A stretch of 64,000 nt of DNA from assembly GCF_030848575.1 (NCBI RefSeq), contig NZ_JAVDDX010000002.1, positions 1,408,262-1,472,261 on the forward strand, given 5' to 3'. Positions 36,284 through 45,974 of this stretch are shown piece by piece. A program made the translations under genes and the position numbers. The stretch comes from Haloarcula sp. H-GB4. Its GTDB lineage: Archaea > Halobacteriota > Halobacteria > Halobacteriales > Haloarculaceae. Within the stretch, counting starts at the first letter, position 1; every line of letters starts with the position of its first letter. Below the pieces are notes generated by a model, which was given only the letters and a program-made list of their open reading frames with translations, did not search any database and was not told where the DNA came from.

Positions 36284-36736
36284 CTACTTGGCGCTGACCA
36301 GCCCAGTATCGACGAGGTCCTCGAAGACGCTCGCCGCGTGACCGTCGGGGCCGACCCGCTCGTAGACGGCGACGACGCGTTCCTTCGCAATGACGTATGT
36401 CGTCCGCTGGCTCCGCCCGTCGACGAGTGGCACATCGAACGCGTCACACAGCCGCCCTTCGGGGTCGGCCAGCAGGTCGAAACTGATGCCGTTCGATTCA
36501 GTAAAGTCGCGGTGGCTCTCGACGCCGTCGGTCGAGACGCCGTACACCGAGACACCGGCCTCCTCGAACCGATTTGCGTGCTCCTCGAACTGCGTCGCTT
36601 CCGTCGTGCAGCCGGCGGTGTCGTCCGCCGGATAGAAGTACAGCACCGTCGGCTGCTCGAAGCTGGGCTGGACTGCGTCGCCGTGCTGGTTTGTCGCCCT
36701 GATCGTCGGCACGTCGGTACCGGGTTCGAGTACCAT
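36284..36736 (-). CDS. Peroxiredoxin, BCP/AhpC-TSA family
   Basis: 150-residue thiol peroxidase. The peroxidatic Cys lies in the PADDTAGCTTEA motif (about residue 43), the usual BCP/PrxQ position; a second Cys in GRLCDAF (about residue 95) may serve in resolution. FYPAD and the strand-rich C-terminus fit the thioredoxin fold. Hsp20 lies directly upstream (2-bp gap), so a joint stress transcript is likely. Confidence 0.9.
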   Translation of the reverse strand: MVLEPGTDVPTIRATNQHGDAVQPSFEQPTVLYFYPADDTAGCTTEATQFEEHANRFEEAGVSVYGVSTDGVESHRDFTESNGISFDLLADPEGRLCDAFDVPLVDGRSQRTTYVIAKERVVAVYERVGPDGHAASVFEDLVDTGLVSAK

Positions 36737-36738
36737 CG

Positions 36739-37146
36739 TTAGTTTACGGGGATATCCGTCCCGTCGTCGTCCTCGCTGTGTCCGACCTTCGCCAGCCGAA
36801 CGGTGAGAACGCCGCTGTCGTAGCTCGCGGTGGTCTCACCGTCGTCGACGGCTTCGGGGAGGCGGACCGACCGGCTCAGCGACTGTTGCCGACGCTCGCG
36901 CTGGACGTACTGCCCGTCGGTCGATTCCCGCTCCTGGCTCGACGTGGCGCTGATGGTGAGCTTCCGGTCCTCGACAAGCTGGACGTCGATGTCCTCGCTG
37001 TCGTAGCCGGGCAGGTCCGCGTGGACGAGGAAGGCGTTGCCCTCGTCGACGACGTCGACCGGGATAGCCCCCATGTCGACGCCAAACTGCTCTCCAAGCA
37101 TATCGAACGCGCGCTCAATCTCGCTGAACGGATCGCGGTCAGACAT
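36739..37146 (-). CDS. Hsp20/alpha-crystallin small heat-shock protein
   Basis: 135 residues. The alpha-crystallin domain spans about 30-115, with the beta strands AFLVHADLPGYDSEDIDVQL and the conserved GVLTVRLAK near the end (the A-x-x-x-n-GvL motif). An ATP-independent holdase preventing aggregation. The ATG at 37146 (MSDRDPFSEIE) is chosen; the longer frame is basic and untypical. It is probably co-transcribed with the downstream peroxiredoxin. Confidence 0.92.
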   Translation of the reverse strand: MSDRDPFSEIERAFDMLGEQFGVDMGAIPVDVVDEGNAFLVHADLPGYDSEDIDVQLVEDRKLTISATSSQERESTDGQYVQRERRQQSLSRSVRLPEAVDDGETTASYDSGVLTVRLAKVGHSEDDDGTDIPVN

Positions 37147-37208
37147 ACACGGGGCTACACAGGCCCGGGACTTAACGCTTGAAGCGGTGCCGGCGGTGTC
37201 TCGCGGGC

Positions 37209-38024
37209 TCAGTTGACGACCGTTTTGGAGTCGTACGACCCCAGCCGGCGTACCCACCCTTTTCCGGCGATGTCTTCGATATCAGCGAGGGCCTCCTGTG
37301 TCCGCTGTTCGTAGAGGCCAGCCGAGATGTCGATGTGGAAGACGTAGTCGCCCAACCGCTCACCGCTTGGCCGGGACTCGACGCGGGTGAGGTTGATATC
37401 GCGGTCGGCGAACGGCTGCAGCAGTTCGAGCAACAGACCGGGGTAGTCGACGTCGGGGTAGACAATGAAGGAACTCTTGCCGCCGGCCTCACTTCTCTCA
37501 CTCGTCGGGGCGACGACGACGAAGCGGGTGGCGTTCGAGGACCGGTCCTGAATGTCCTCTGCGAGCACTTTCAGTTCGGTGCCGTTGGTCGCGTTCTCCG
37601 GGTGGCCGATCGCGGCGATGTCAGCGTCGCCACGGGCGCGCTCGACGCCGCGGGCCGTCGACGCGACGGCTTCGACATTGACGCCGGGGTAGTGCTCGTC
37701 GAGCCAGCCGCGACACTGGGCCAGCGCCTGGGCATGGCTGGCCACCAGCGAGAACGAGTCGTCCTGTGCGAGTAGGGCGTGGCGGATCGGCGTGATGATC
37801 TCCTCGACGACGGCGATGTCGTACTCCGCGAAGGCATCGAGCGATTCGGTGACGGAGCCTTCGATACTGTTCTCGACGGGGACGACGCCACGTTCGGCCT
37901 CGCCGTTGGCGACGGCCTCGACGATGGCGGTCACTGACTCAGAAAAGGAGATATTGTCGTCGGTGACTGCCTGTGCGGCGCGGTGGGAGTAGGTCCCCTC
38001 AGGACCCAGGGTAACAGTGGTCAT
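37209..38024 (-). CDS. pheA: Prephenate dehydratase with C-terminal ACT domain
   Basis: 271 residues, converts prephenate to phenylpyruvate in phenylalanine synthesis. TLGPEGTYSHRAA at the N-terminus, VPVENSIEGSV (about 48-58) and the SNATRFVVV motif with the catalytic Thr-Arg-Phe (about 165-173). An ACT domain from about 185 carries the ESRPSGERLGDYVFHID phenylalanine-binding signature, so feedback inhibition by Phe is expected. No chorismate mutase fusion. Confidence 0.94.
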   Translation of the reverse strand: MTTVTLGPEGTYSHRAAQAVTDDNISFSESVTAIVEAVANGEAERGVVPVENSIEGSVTESLDAFAEYDIAVVEEIITPIRHALLAQDDSFSLVASHAQALAQCRGWLDEHYPGVNVEAVASTARGVERARGDADIAAIGHPENATNGTELKVLAEDIQDRSSNATRFVVVAPTSERSEAGGKSSFIVYPDVDYPGLLLELLQPFADRDINLTRVESRPSGERLGDYVFHIDISAGLYEQRTQEALADIEDIAGKGWVRRLGSYDSKTVVN

Positions 38025-38098
38025 ACCCGGGGTACAGCGGTGGGAACCAAAAGAACCGTGGTCAGCGGCAAGCGCTATCCCCTGTCGTCTGCCGTCGT

Positions 38099-38938
38099 TC
38101 AGGACAGCCGCGCCAGTTCTTCCTCAGTGAGGGCGATGGCGCTTGCGGCCACATTCTGTTCGAGGTGGTCGAGACTGCTGGTTCCGGGAATCGGCAGCAT
38201 CACGTCCGAGTGCCCCAGCAGCCACGCCAGCGCGATCTGATAGGGAGTGGCGTCGTGGCGCTGGGCGATTTCGTCGATACCGTCGACGCCGTCGAGGTCG
38301 CCAGCCCCCAGCGGGAACCACGGGATGAACCCGATGCCGTAGTTCTCGCAGGCTTCCAGCACGTCCTCGTCGTCGCGATGGGCGACGTTGTACTGGTTCT
38401 GGACCGTCGCGATGTCGACGATGTCGCGGGCTCGATCCAGTTGTTCGACGGAGACGTTCGAGACGCCGATGTGGCGGATCAGCCTCTCGTCCTTCATCTC
38501 GGCGAGCGCGTGAATCGAGTCTTCGAACGGCGTGTCGGGGTCTGGCCGGTGGTACTGGTACAGGTCGATAGGGTCCATCCGCAGGCGATCCCGCGAGCAC
38601 AGCTGGGCGTTGCGCAGGTAGTCCGGATCGCCGTGGGGCAGCCAGTCTGCGTCGGTGTTGCGGAGCAGGCCGCCCTTCGTTGCGATGACGAGGTCCTCGC
38701 GTTCGGTATCGAGCGCCTCACCGATGAGCCGCTCCGAGACGCCCGGTCCGTACGAATCCGCCGTGTCGATGAAGTCAACACCGAGTTCGACCGCCCGCTT
38801 CAGTACGGCGTGAGCGTCCTCTTCGTCGTTCGGTTCGCCGATGACGTCATTGCCGGTGAGCCGCATCGCGCCGAAGCCGAGCCGGCGGACTGTGAGTTCG
38901 CCACCGATATCGAACGTCTCACTTTGGTTTGTGACCAT
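38099..38938 (-). CDS. Aldo/keto reductase
   Basis: 279 residues, AKR superfamily. Tetrad candidates: Asp/Tyr in FIDTADSYGPG, Lys in VIATKGGLL, His in LYQYHRPDPD. PIPGTSSLDHLEQN is the C-terminal cofactor-phosphate loop. The ATG at 38938 (MVTNQSETFDIGG) is preferred because the longer frame adds a basic Cys-containing stretch. pheA lies 74 bp downstream on the same strand. The substrate is unknown and unlikely to be part of aromatic synthesis. Confidence 0.88.
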   Translation of the reverse strand: MVTNQSETFDIGGELTVRRLGFGAMRLTGNDVIGEPNDEEDAHAVLKRAVELGVDFIDTADSYGPGVSERLIGEALDTEREDLVIATKGGLLRNTDADWLPHGDPDYLRNAQLCSRDRLRMDPIDLYQYHRPDPDTPFEDSIHALAEMKDERLIRHIGVSNVSVEQLDRARDIVDIATVQNQYNVAHRDDEDVLEACENYGIGFIPWFPLGAGDLDGVDGIDEIAQRHDATPYQIALAWLLGHSDVMLPIPGTSSLDHLEQNVAASAIALTEEELARLS

Positions 38939-39024
38939 GTGAACACGGTTGTCCGCACGCCTGAAAACAGTCGCGCTGGCGCAGGTCGTCATCGCGGCTG
39001 GTGTCGATACCCCACGCTGACCGC

Positions 39025-39654
39025 TCACTCGCTGCTACGGTGGAACAGCGCGAGGTGAACGAGGAGATATCGCGAGGCATAAAAAACCGTCACGCTGGCG
39101 ACGAAGGCAAACAGCGAGACGGCCGCAACCGACAGCCCGAACCCGGAGTCAACGAATGGGTTTCGACCCGTGAACGCGATGTATGCGGACACTGCGTCAC
39201 CGCCGCCCAGCCCCACAGCGAACAGGCAAAGCGAGAGGACAATCGCCAGGCCGCCGGTTCCGAGGCCGACGTACCGCGCGAAGTCCTCGGCGTTGAGCGC
39301 CGCGTGCGCCTGTTGCTCAGTCAGCGGCGCGAGCCGGACTCGGTAGAGGACTGACCCGACAAGCAAGGTCGCACCGAACAACTGCAGGAACCCGCCGAAC
39401 ACCCCGAGCAACAGCACTTTCGGCGAGGCGACGCCGGGCTCAATCGATGGCAAAAACGCCGCGGTGCTGTCCGGATACAGACCGTAGATCGGTAGTAACA
39501 GCGCCAGCGCGCCAAGCAGAGCGCTCTGGAGCGCGAGCGTCCGCGGGACAGTCTGTCTGAGATACGAGTGGCGTTCGTAGCGGAGTCGTTCATACGTCGA
39601 CCCCGAGATGATTGCCTGAGCGATGGTGTCGTTGGGCTGTGAATCAGTAGACAT
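39025..39654 (-). CDS. Polytopic membrane protein of unknown function
   Basis: 209 residues with about four transmembrane helices (roughly 43-60, 78-103, 128-150 and 170-197). A cytoplasmic-looking N-terminus (MSTDSQPND...YERLRYERHSYLRQ) and a short RVRLAPLTEQQAHAALNAEDF loop are the polar parts. No family recognised. A GTTATATGG box about 45 bp upstream on the minus strand may be its promoter. Confidence 0.72.
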   Translation of the reverse strand: MSTDSQPNDTIAQAIISGSTYERLRYERHSYLRQTVPRTLALQSALLGALALLLPIYGLYPDSTAAFLPSIEPGVASPKVLLLGVFGGFLQLFGATLLVGSVLYRVRLAPLTEQQAHAALNAEDFARYVGLGTGGLAIVLSLCLFAVGLGGGDAVSAYIAFTGRNPFVDSGFGLSVAAVSLFAFVASVTVFYASRYLLVHLALFHRSSE

Positions 39655-39801
39655 CTCTTACCGGTTCCTATTCACCGACAGTTTACTCAATCCACCATAT
39701 AACCCTTTTGCACGGCGCAAGCTTTAGATTCTCTGTCAGTAAAACCCCCTCAGAGTTGTGTTTGAACTCGGTAGTTAATCACGAATCGGTCCAGAGCGTT
39801 C

Positions 39802-41220
39802 TCAGCGCGTGTGAACCGCTTCACCGCGTGCCGCCGCGGCCGCCTCGTGGACCGCTTCGGAAAGCGTCGGATGCGTGTGGATCGTCCCGGCGATGTCTTC
39901 AAGCCGTGCGCCCATCTCGATGCCCAGACCGAGTTCGGCGATGAGTTCGGACGCCTCCGGACCGACGATCTGTGCCCCGAGCAGGAACTCCTCGTCGGCA
40001 TCAGCGACGACGCGGACGAATCCTTCTTTCTCGTTAACGGTGAGCGCACGGCCGTTGGCCCGTACCGGCATCTGTCCAATGACCGGCTCGAAGCCAGCCG
40101 CCTCGGCCTCTGCCTCAGTCATTCCGACGGTGGCGATTTCGGGGTCGGTGAACACCGCGGCGGGAATCGCTTGGTGATCGAACGCGGCCGGTTCGCCGGC
40201 GGCGGCTCTCGCAGCGACCTCGCCCTCAGCCATCGCCTTGTGGGCCAGCATCGGTTCGCCGGCCACGTCGCCGACTGCGAACACCGACTCGAACGCCGTT
40301 CGGCACTGGTCGTCAGTCGGAATGATGCCGTTCTCGTCTGTCTGGAGGTCGATGTTCTCCAGCGCGAGCGTATCTGTGACCGGCTCGCGGCCGACCGCGA
40401 CAAGACATTTCTCGGCGTTGTACTCGGTGACCGTCTCGTCTTCATCGACGGTCTGGACGCGAATGCCCTCGTCTGTCTCGTCCCAGTCGTCGGCCGCCTC
40501 GCCGAAGTTGAACTCGATACCCAGGTCCTCGGCGCGGTCCCGGACGACCGACGCGATGTCGTCCTCGTAGCCGGGCAATACATCGTCGAGCATTTCGACG
40601 ACCGTGACCTCCGCACCAAGCTTTGCGAACACTGTCGAGAGCTCCATGCCGATGTAGCCCGCGCCGACGACGAGCAGTTTCTCGGGGACCGATTCGAGTG
40701 CGAGCGCGTCCTTCGATGAGAGGATGTGTTCGCCGTCGAATTCGAATCCCGGGACCGCCATCGGGCGGCTCCCCGTGGCGACAATGGCGTGTTTGAATGA
40801 CAGCGATTCCGAACCTTGTCCCTCACCGCCGTGGGCGACCCGGGCCGTCCCGTCATCGACGAACTCGGCGGTCCCCTCCATCAGATTGACGCCGGCGTTC
40901 TTACATAGTGACTCAACGCCCCGTGTCAGCCGTGTGACGACGCTGTCTTTCCACTCGGTCATCCCGGACATGTCGACGGCTGGGTCCGCGAACACGCCCA
41001 TCGACTCGCCCTGTCGGGCGTCATGGGCGACATCCGAGGCCGAAATGAGTGCTTTCGAGGGGATACAGCCGTGGTTCAGACAGGTCCCGCCGTAGGCATC
41101 CCGCTCGACGAGCGTCGTGTCCAGTCCCAGTTGCGCGCCCCGAATCGCGGCGACGTAGCCGCCCGGACCGCCGCCAATAACAAGCAGTTCCGTTCCCGTA
41201 GTGACATCTCCAACGACCAT
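39802..41220 (-). CDS. lpdA: Dihydrolipoyl dehydrogenase (E3)
   Basis: 472-residue flavoprotein that reoxidises dihydrolipoyl groups with NAD. FAD motif LLVIGGGPGGYVAA near the N-terminus, redox disulfide in GGTCLNHGCIPSK (Cys47, Cys52), NAD motif VVGAGYIGMEL, and the C-terminal catalytic HTHPTLSEAVHEA. Last gene of the 2-oxoacid dehydrogenase run, separated from E2 only by a small membrane protein. Downstream, TTAACTACC and a T-rich GGGGGTTTTAC region at about 39750 may end transcription. Confidence 0.95.
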   Translation of the reverse strand: MVVGDVTTGTELLVIGGGPGGYVAAIRGAQLGLDTTLVERDAYGGTCLNHGCIPSKALISASDVAHDARQGESMGVFADPAVDMSGMTEWKDSVVTRLTRGVESLCKNAGVNLMEGTAEFVDDGTARVAHGGEGQGSESLSFKHAIVATGSRPMAVPGFEFDGEHILSSKDALALESVPEKLLVVGAGYIGMELSTVFAKLGAEVTVVEMLDDVLPGYEDDIASVVRDRAEDLGIEFNFGEAADDWDETDEGIRVQTVDEDETVTEYNAEKCLVAVGREPVTDTLALENIDLQTDENGIIPTDDQCRTAFESVFAVGDVAGEPMLAHKAMAEGEVAARAAAGEPAAFDHQAIPAAVFTDPEIATVGMTEAEAEAAGFEPVIGQMPVRANGRALTVNEKEGFVRVVADADEEFLLGAQIVGPEASELIAELGLGIEMGARLEDIAGTIHTHPTLSEAVHEAAAAARGEAVHTR

Positions 41221-41259
41221 AGCGGTGCCTCGTCCGGGTCCGTGAAAAGCTATCGCCCT

Positions 41260-41661
41260 TCAGCTCACTGTCGTCTTTCGCCTGCGCCGTTGGTACAGGT
41301 AGTATCCGATGACCGGCACTGACACCGCAAACGCCGCGAGCAGTGTCGTCCCAACGGCGTGGACGATACCGGCGAGCGCATACAGCGGTGTCGGGGCCCA
41401 GTCCCCGTCGGTTCGCCGGAGGTGTCGACTGTCGAGAAAAAGAGCGACCGTAAGAAGCAGGCTGAACAGCACACCCGCCCAACTGCCGACGACAGTTAGG
41501 GCAAATGCGCCGAGGAACGTTCCAAGACTCCCCTCACCGGCCGACCCCGACGAAATGAACAGTCTCATCCCGACTCGGGAGAGGGCGACACAGCCCGGAA
41601 CCAGCACAAACAGCCCGGCTAACCCGAACCAGATCCATGTGTCTCTTGTGGAGGGCATCAC
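41260..41661 (-). CDS. Small membrane protein inside the 2-oxoacid dehydrogenase operon
   Basis: 133 residues with three to four hydrophobic helices (about 8-26, 45-72, 93-115) and a basic C-terminus (YLYQRRRRK). No family recognised. It lies between the E2 and E3 genes with gaps of 52 and 39 bp, so it travels with the complex genes. Haloferax also has an extra open frame in its 2-oxoacid dehydrogenase operon. It is not a known complex subunit. Confidence 0.7.
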   Translation of the reverse strand: MMPSTRDTWIWFGLAGLFVLVPGCVALSRVGMRLFISSGSAGEGSLGTFLGAFALTVVGSWAGVLFSLLLTVALFLDSRHLRRTDGDWAPTPLYALAGIVHAVGTTLLAAFAVSVPVIGYYLYQRRRRKTTVS

Positions 41662-41713
41662 AAGCCCTGTCGTTCCAGTGACTGGTCTGGTTTTCGGTTG
41701 TGACTCCGAGCGG

Positions 41714-43357
41714 CTACTCTAGCAGGAGTCGCGTCGGGTCTGCCAGATACTCCTTGAGCGTGTTGACAAAGCGTGCGGCGTCGGCCCCGTCGATGACACG
41801 GTGGTCGATTGCCAGCGAGAGTGGGAGCGTGGGTTTCGCGACGACTTCGCCGTCTTCGGCCACCGGTCGCTCTTTCAGCGCTCCGATCCCGAGAATCGCC
41901 GTCTCGGGGACGTTGATGATCGGGCTGGCGTACTCGCCGCCGATGGCGCCGAAGTTCGTGACGGTGAACGTTCCACCCTGCATCTCCGAGCGCTCGATGT
42001 CCCGCTCTCTGGCCCGCCCCACGAGGTCGTTGATTTCGCCGGCGAGTTCGACTAGCCCCTTCCCGTCCACGTCGTTGACGACCGGGACGACAAGCCCGTG
42101 GTCGGTTGCCGCCGCCACGCCGATGTTGTGGACGTCTCTGTAGACGATTTCCTCGTTTTCGGTGTCAAGCGCCGTGTTGAGCACCGGGTGTTGCTCCAGC
42201 GCTGCGGCAACGCATTTCACTACAAACGGTGTGTACGTCAGGGTGACATCACGTTCTTCGGCGAGTGGCGCGAGTCGATCACGGGCCTCGACGAGGCCGG
42301 ACACGACTACCTGGTCGTGGTGGGTCGCGTGGGGCACTTCTCGACGGGAGCGCGCCATCTGTTCGCCGATGGACCGCCGGACACCACGGTACGGTTCGCG
42401 GCGCTCGCCGTCGCCTGTCTCGACGGCCGTCGATTCGGCCCCAGTGCCGCCCGCCTCGGCTACCGTTCCCGCCGCGCCACCTTCGGCGCTGACGGCTTCG
42501 GCATCGGCTGCCTGCGCGGCCTGCTGGGCCTCCGCGTACGTCCGAACGGCCGACTCGTCGACGTAGGGCTGGCCGTCTCGCGTCTGGTCGGTCGGAACGG
42601 CGTTGATGTTCACGTCGAGTTCGCGGGCGGCCTTTCTGGTGGCCGGCGTCGCCAGCGTCTGGTCGCGACTGGCGGCTTCCTGTCCGTCCCCGGAAACACT
42701 TCTGACGGCTGACTTGACAGCGGTCCCGTCGTCTGTATCGCCCGCGTCGACTTGCGAAACTGCTGTGGTCGGCCCGTCTCCGTCATCGGACGCCTTCGAG
42801 ACGACCGATGTCGGGCCGTCGTCACTGTCGGCCGTCTCGCCGGCTGACGCTGTGGCCGCCTCGACATCCCCCTCGGTGACGCGACCGCCCGGTCCGCTTC
42901 CGTCGACGGCCGCGATGTCGACCCCCTTCTCACGGGCGAGTCGACGCACGCTCGGCGAGGCGAACACACGACCGTCGGCCGTGCTTGTGCTTGCATCCGA
43001 CTGTTCCGATGCATCGGCTGCTGTGGCTTCGCTCGCAGCGCTATCGGCCTGCGCCGTGTCGGCTCCCGTCGGCTCGGCTTCATCCGTACCGTCGGCCGCC
43101 GCGTCACCCGCTTCGGCGTCGCCCTCTTCTGCAATGGTGATGAGCACCTCGCCGGTCTGTACCATCTCGCCGACCTCGGCGTGCAGTTCCTGTACGACGC
43201 CGTCGACCGGTGACGGCACGTCGACGGCGGCCTTGTCGGTTTCCACCTCCGCAAGGACCTGATCCTCGGTGACGGTGTCGCCCGGCGAGACGCGCCAGGT
43301 CAGCACCTCACCCTCTGCGACCCCTTCACCGAGGTCTGGAAGATTGAACTCGAACAT
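41714..43357 (-). CDS. 2-oxoacid dehydrogenase E2, dihydrolipoamide acyltransferase
   Basis: 547 residues forming the core of the complex. The N-terminal lipoyl domain carries the lipoylated Lys42 in EVETDKAAVDVP. An acidic Ala-rich linker follows, then a peripheral-subunit-binding domain (about 131-168, SPSVRRLAREKGVDI), a second linker, a second degenerate binding-domain-like segment (about 235-277, TPATRKAARELDVNI), and the catalytic domain (about 315-547) ending with the DHRVIDGADAARF active-site motif (His/Asp). Three bp separate it from E1beta. Confidence 0.94.
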   Translation of the reverse strand: MFEFNLPDLGEGVAEGEVLTWRVSPGDTVTEDQVLAEVETDKAAVDVPSPVDGVVQELHAEVGEMVQTGEVLITIAEEGDAEAGDAAADGTDEAEPTGADTAQADSAASEATAADASEQSDASTSTADGRVFASPSVRRLAREKGVDIAAVDGSGPGGRVTEGDVEAATASAGETADSDDGPTSVVSKASDDGDGPTTAVSQVDAGDTDDGTAVKSAVRSVSGDGQEAASRDQTLATPATRKAARELDVNINAVPTDQTRDGQPYVDESAVRTYAEAQQAAQAADAEAVSAEGGAAGTVAEAGGTGAESTAVETGDGERREPYRGVRRSIGEQMARSRREVPHATHHDQVVVSGLVEARDRLAPLAEERDVTLTYTPFVVKCVAAALEQHPVLNTALDTENEEIVYRDVHNIGVAAATDHGLVVPVVNDVDGKGLVELAGEINDLVGRARERDIERSEMQGGTFTVTNFGAIGGEYASPIINVPETAILGIGALKERPVAEDGEVVAKPTLPLSLAIDHRVIDGADAARFVNTLKEYLADPTRLLLE

Positions 43358-43360
43358 GCG

Positions 43361-44359
43361 TCAGAACTCCACTGCCTCTCTGATACCGTCTTTGATGCGG
43401 GCGGGTTCGGGGAGGTAGTAGTCCTCTAACGCGTACAGCGGGTAGGGCACGTCGAAGCCCGTCACTCGGGTAACGGGAGCCTCCTGATACAGCAGCACTT
43501 CCTCCTGAATGGTGGCGATAATCTCACCGGCCAGCCCACCGGTTTTGGGCGCTTCGTGGACGACGGTCGCTCGTCCGGTCTTTTTGAACGATTCGACGAT
43601 GGTATCCGTGTCCATCGGCGACAGCGTTCGCAGGTCGATCACTTCGGCGTCGATGCCCTCCTCTGCCAGTTCCTCGGCAGCCTCGACCGTCGGTCGGGTC
43701 ATCGCGCCCCAAGTGAACACGGACACGTCAGCCCCCTCGCGACGCACCTTCGCCTCGCCAAGTTCGACGGTGTAGGGGTCGTCAGGGACCTCCTCGCGGA
43801 ACGACCGGTAGATGAGCTTCGGTTCGAGGAAGATTACGGGGTCCGGGTCTCGGATTGCCGCCGTCAGCAGCCCCTTCGTCTCTTTTGGCGTCGACGGGAC
43901 GACAACCTTCAGTCCCGCTTCGTGGACGTAAAACGCCTCCTTGGACTCGGAGTGGTGTTCCGGCGCACGGATGCCGCCGCCGTACGGTGCGCGAACAGTC
44001 AGCGGGCAGTTGTATCGGCCGCGGCTCCTGTTCCGAAGCCGGGCGGCGTGACTAACAATCTGGTCGAACGCGGGGTACATGAACCCGGAGAACTGCATCT
44101 CTGGCACCGGTCGAAGCCCGTAGGCGGCCATGCCGATGGCCGTCCCGACGATTCCGGCCTCCGCAAGCGGCGTGTCGATGACTCGGTCATCACCGAACTC
44201 CTCGTGGAGCCCCTGTGTCGCCCGGAAGACACCGCCGTTCTTCCCGACGTCTTCACCCATCACGACCACGTCTTCGTCTCGTTCCATCTCGCCGTAGAGC
44301 CCGTCACGGACGGCCTGTACGAGCGTCAAACTCTGTGTGTTTGCGTCCTGTGTGCTCAT
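43361..44359 (-). CDS. 2-oxoacid dehydrogenase E1 component, beta subunit
   Basis: 332 residues of the transketolase-like beta subunit: [14 protein letters not shown] near residue 35, the [17 protein letters not shown] segment that contributes to the thiamine-diphosphate site, and a C-terminal ACT-like swivel domain. It pairs with E1alpha to decarboxylate a 2-oxoacid and acylate lipoate. ATG overlaps the E1alpha stop (ATGA). Confidence 0.94.
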   Translation of the reverse strand: MSTQDANTQSLTLVQAVRDGLYGEMERDEDVVVMGEDVGKNGGVFRATQGLHEEFGDDRVIDTPLAEAGIVGTAIGMAAYGLRPVPEMQFSGFMYPAFDQIVSHAARLRNRSRGRYNCPLTVRAPYGGGIRAPEHHSESKEAFYVHEAGLKVVVPSTPKETKGLLTAAIRDPDPVIFLEPKLIYRSFREEVPDDPYTVELGEAKVRREGADVSVFTWGAMTRPTVEAAEELAEEGIDAEVIDLRTLSPMDTDTIVESFKKTGRATVVHEAPKTGGLAGEIIATIQEEVLLYQEAPVTRVTGFDVPYPLYALEDYYLPEPARIKDGIREAVEF

Positions 44360-45462
44360 TCCAGTAGCACCTCGTCGCCGTGTCGCGCGCGAAGCTCTTC
44401 GAGGTAGTTTAGTTGCTGTTCAAGTCGCTGTGGCATCTCCGCGTACACGTCCGCGAACATCTCCTCTGGCTTCGGTCGCTCTGTCGCCTCAGCCTCGTCG
44501 ATGGCCGTGGCTACCTCATCCTGAACCGATTCGTCGATGGCGTCGACCCGCTCGTCATCGAGCAGGCCCTGGTCCCGGAGGAACGCCTCCATCCGCGGGA
44601 TTGGGTCTTTTTGCTTCCAGCGCTCGACTTCGCTGTCGTCGCGGTACACCGATGGGTCGTCAGCCGTCGTGTGTGCGCCAAAGCGGTACTGCACCGCCTC
44701 GATCATCGTCGGGCGGAGTTCTCCTTCTGGTGGGTCGTGTGCCTTGTCGACGGCCTCGCGAGTCACCTGATACACCGCCAGTGGGTCCATCCCGTCGACC
44801 TGCACGCCATCGAAGCCGTAGGCGTTGGCCTTCTGGGCGAGCGTCTCGCTGGCCGACTGTCGCTCCCGTGGCACCGAAATCGCCCACTGGTTGTTGTTGC
44901 AGAAAAACACCGCTGGCACGTCGAACACGCCAGCGAAGTTCAGGCCTTCGTGAAAGTCGCCCTCGGAGGTCGCACCGTCCCCGAAGTACACGAGGGCAGC
45001 GGTGTCATCGCCCTTGAGCTTCGATGCCCACGCGGCCCCGGTCGCGTGCGGAATCTGTGTTGCGATCGGGACCGCAAACGAGAACGCTTGAACGTCTTCC
45101 GGCGGCGAATTACCGGACTCCGACCCCATCCAGTACAACAGGTCGTCCGACAGGGGCCACCCCTTGACGTACATCGCGAGATGTTCCCGGTAGCTCGGGA
45201 AGGCCCAGTCGCCGTCTCGCAGCGCGAAGGCGCTGCCGACCTGCGAGGCCTCCTGCCCCGACATCGGGGGATAGGTCCCCATCCGGCCCTGCCGTTGCAA
45301 ACTCACCGCCCGCTGGTCGAAATGCCGGCCGAGTTTGAGATACCGGTACATCTCTACCAGTTCGTCGTCCGAGAGGTCCGGGACGGTCGCGCCGTCGACC
45401 ACTGTCCCGTTTTCATCGAGAATCTGTACCCTGTCCGTGGGGTCGCGTTGGAGGACACTCAT
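44356..45462 (-). CDS. 2-oxoacid dehydrogenase E1 component, alpha subunit
   Basis: 368 residues. Thiamine-diphosphate motif runs from GDGATSEG (about 161-168) to the NNNQWAI segment (about 189-195); the phosphorylation-loop-like [10 protein letters not shown] follows near residue 270. Branched-chain/acetoin-type rather than strictly pyruvate-type; the true substrate of haloarchaeal complexes is debated because these cells use ferredoxin oxidoreductases for pyruvate. First gene of the operon. A minus-strand TATA-like CTCTAAACG is about 50 bp upstream, with a further AT-rich TTATAAATTAGG near 45610. Confidence 0.94.
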   Translation of the reverse strand: MSVLQRDPTDRVQILDENGTVVDGATVPDLSDDELVEMYRYLKLGRHFDQRAVSLQRQGRMGTYPPMSGQEASQVGSAFALRDGDWAFPSYREHLAMYVKGWPLSDDLLYWMGSESGNSPPEDVQAFSFAVPIATQIPHATGAAWASKLKGDDTAALVYFGDGATSEGDFHEGLNFAGVFDVPAVFFCNNNQWAISVPRERQSASETLAQKANAYGFDGVQVDGMDPLAVYQVTREAVDKAHDPPEGELRPTMIEAVQYRFGAHTTADDPSVYRDDSEVERWKQKDPIPRMEAFLRDQGLLDDERVDAIDESVQDEVATAIDEAEATERPKPEEMFADVYAEMPQRLEQQLNYLEELRARHGDEVLLE

Positions 45463-45634
45463 AGAAACCGCCTCCGTCGAAGTGGCATACGACGACTGTT
45501 CACTCGCACTACGTTTAGAGCTTTCGCGGCGCTGAAAAATATCGCCTACGTGGGTATTACTGGGAATATGGGGGTCTAAGCCGTGCTATAGTGATTTAAA
45601 TTCTACCTAATTTATAAGCGATAACTCCGATGTA

Positions 45635-45973
45635 TCAGTTGTTAGCGTGGACATCGGCCCGCGTCAGATACAGCGAGTACGCAATACAGAGCAGCCCGGA
45701 GAGTTGGATCAGTCGCACGACTAACCGGAAGTAATCCTGATAGACGAGGGGGACTGACCCAGCCTGCAACAGCGCGTTGCCGGCAAAGGCTGTCGCGTAA
45801 GTGACGCCGAACAGCAGTACCATCCCGATAGAGAGGTACCGCATCGGGGGGCTGTCGTGGCGTCGGAGCCCGCGGTAGGCCTGATAGCCGATATAGAGGC
45901 CGACAAGCGCGGTCGCCGCGGCGGCGGCGGTCGTTGCGAGTTCGAGTGTCGTCAGCGAGTCGTGAAGCGCCAT
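45635..45973 (-). CDS. DUF7521-like membrane protein paired with an HTH regulator
   Basis: 112 residues with three predicted transmembrane helices (about 8-30, 45-65, 80-102) and conserved-looking RYLSIGMVLLFGV and DYFRLVVRLIQLSGLL segments. I recognise the type as the small membrane protein often encoded next to a winged-helix regulator in haloarchaea (DUF7521, from memory). It starts 1 base after the regulator gene, so co-translation is likely. Possibly a membrane sensor for it. Confidence 0.72.
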   Translation of the reverse strand: MALHDSLTTLELATTAAAAATALVGLYIGYQAYRGLRRHDSPPMRYLSIGMVLLFGVTYATAFAGNALLQAGSVPLVYQDYFRLVVRLIQLSGLLCIAYSLYLTRADVHANN

Positions 45974-45974
45974 C

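Noticed and set aside
38025..38098. Possible Phe leader before pheA
   Set aside because: No short frame with Phe codons; the ACT domain already explains Phe feedback.
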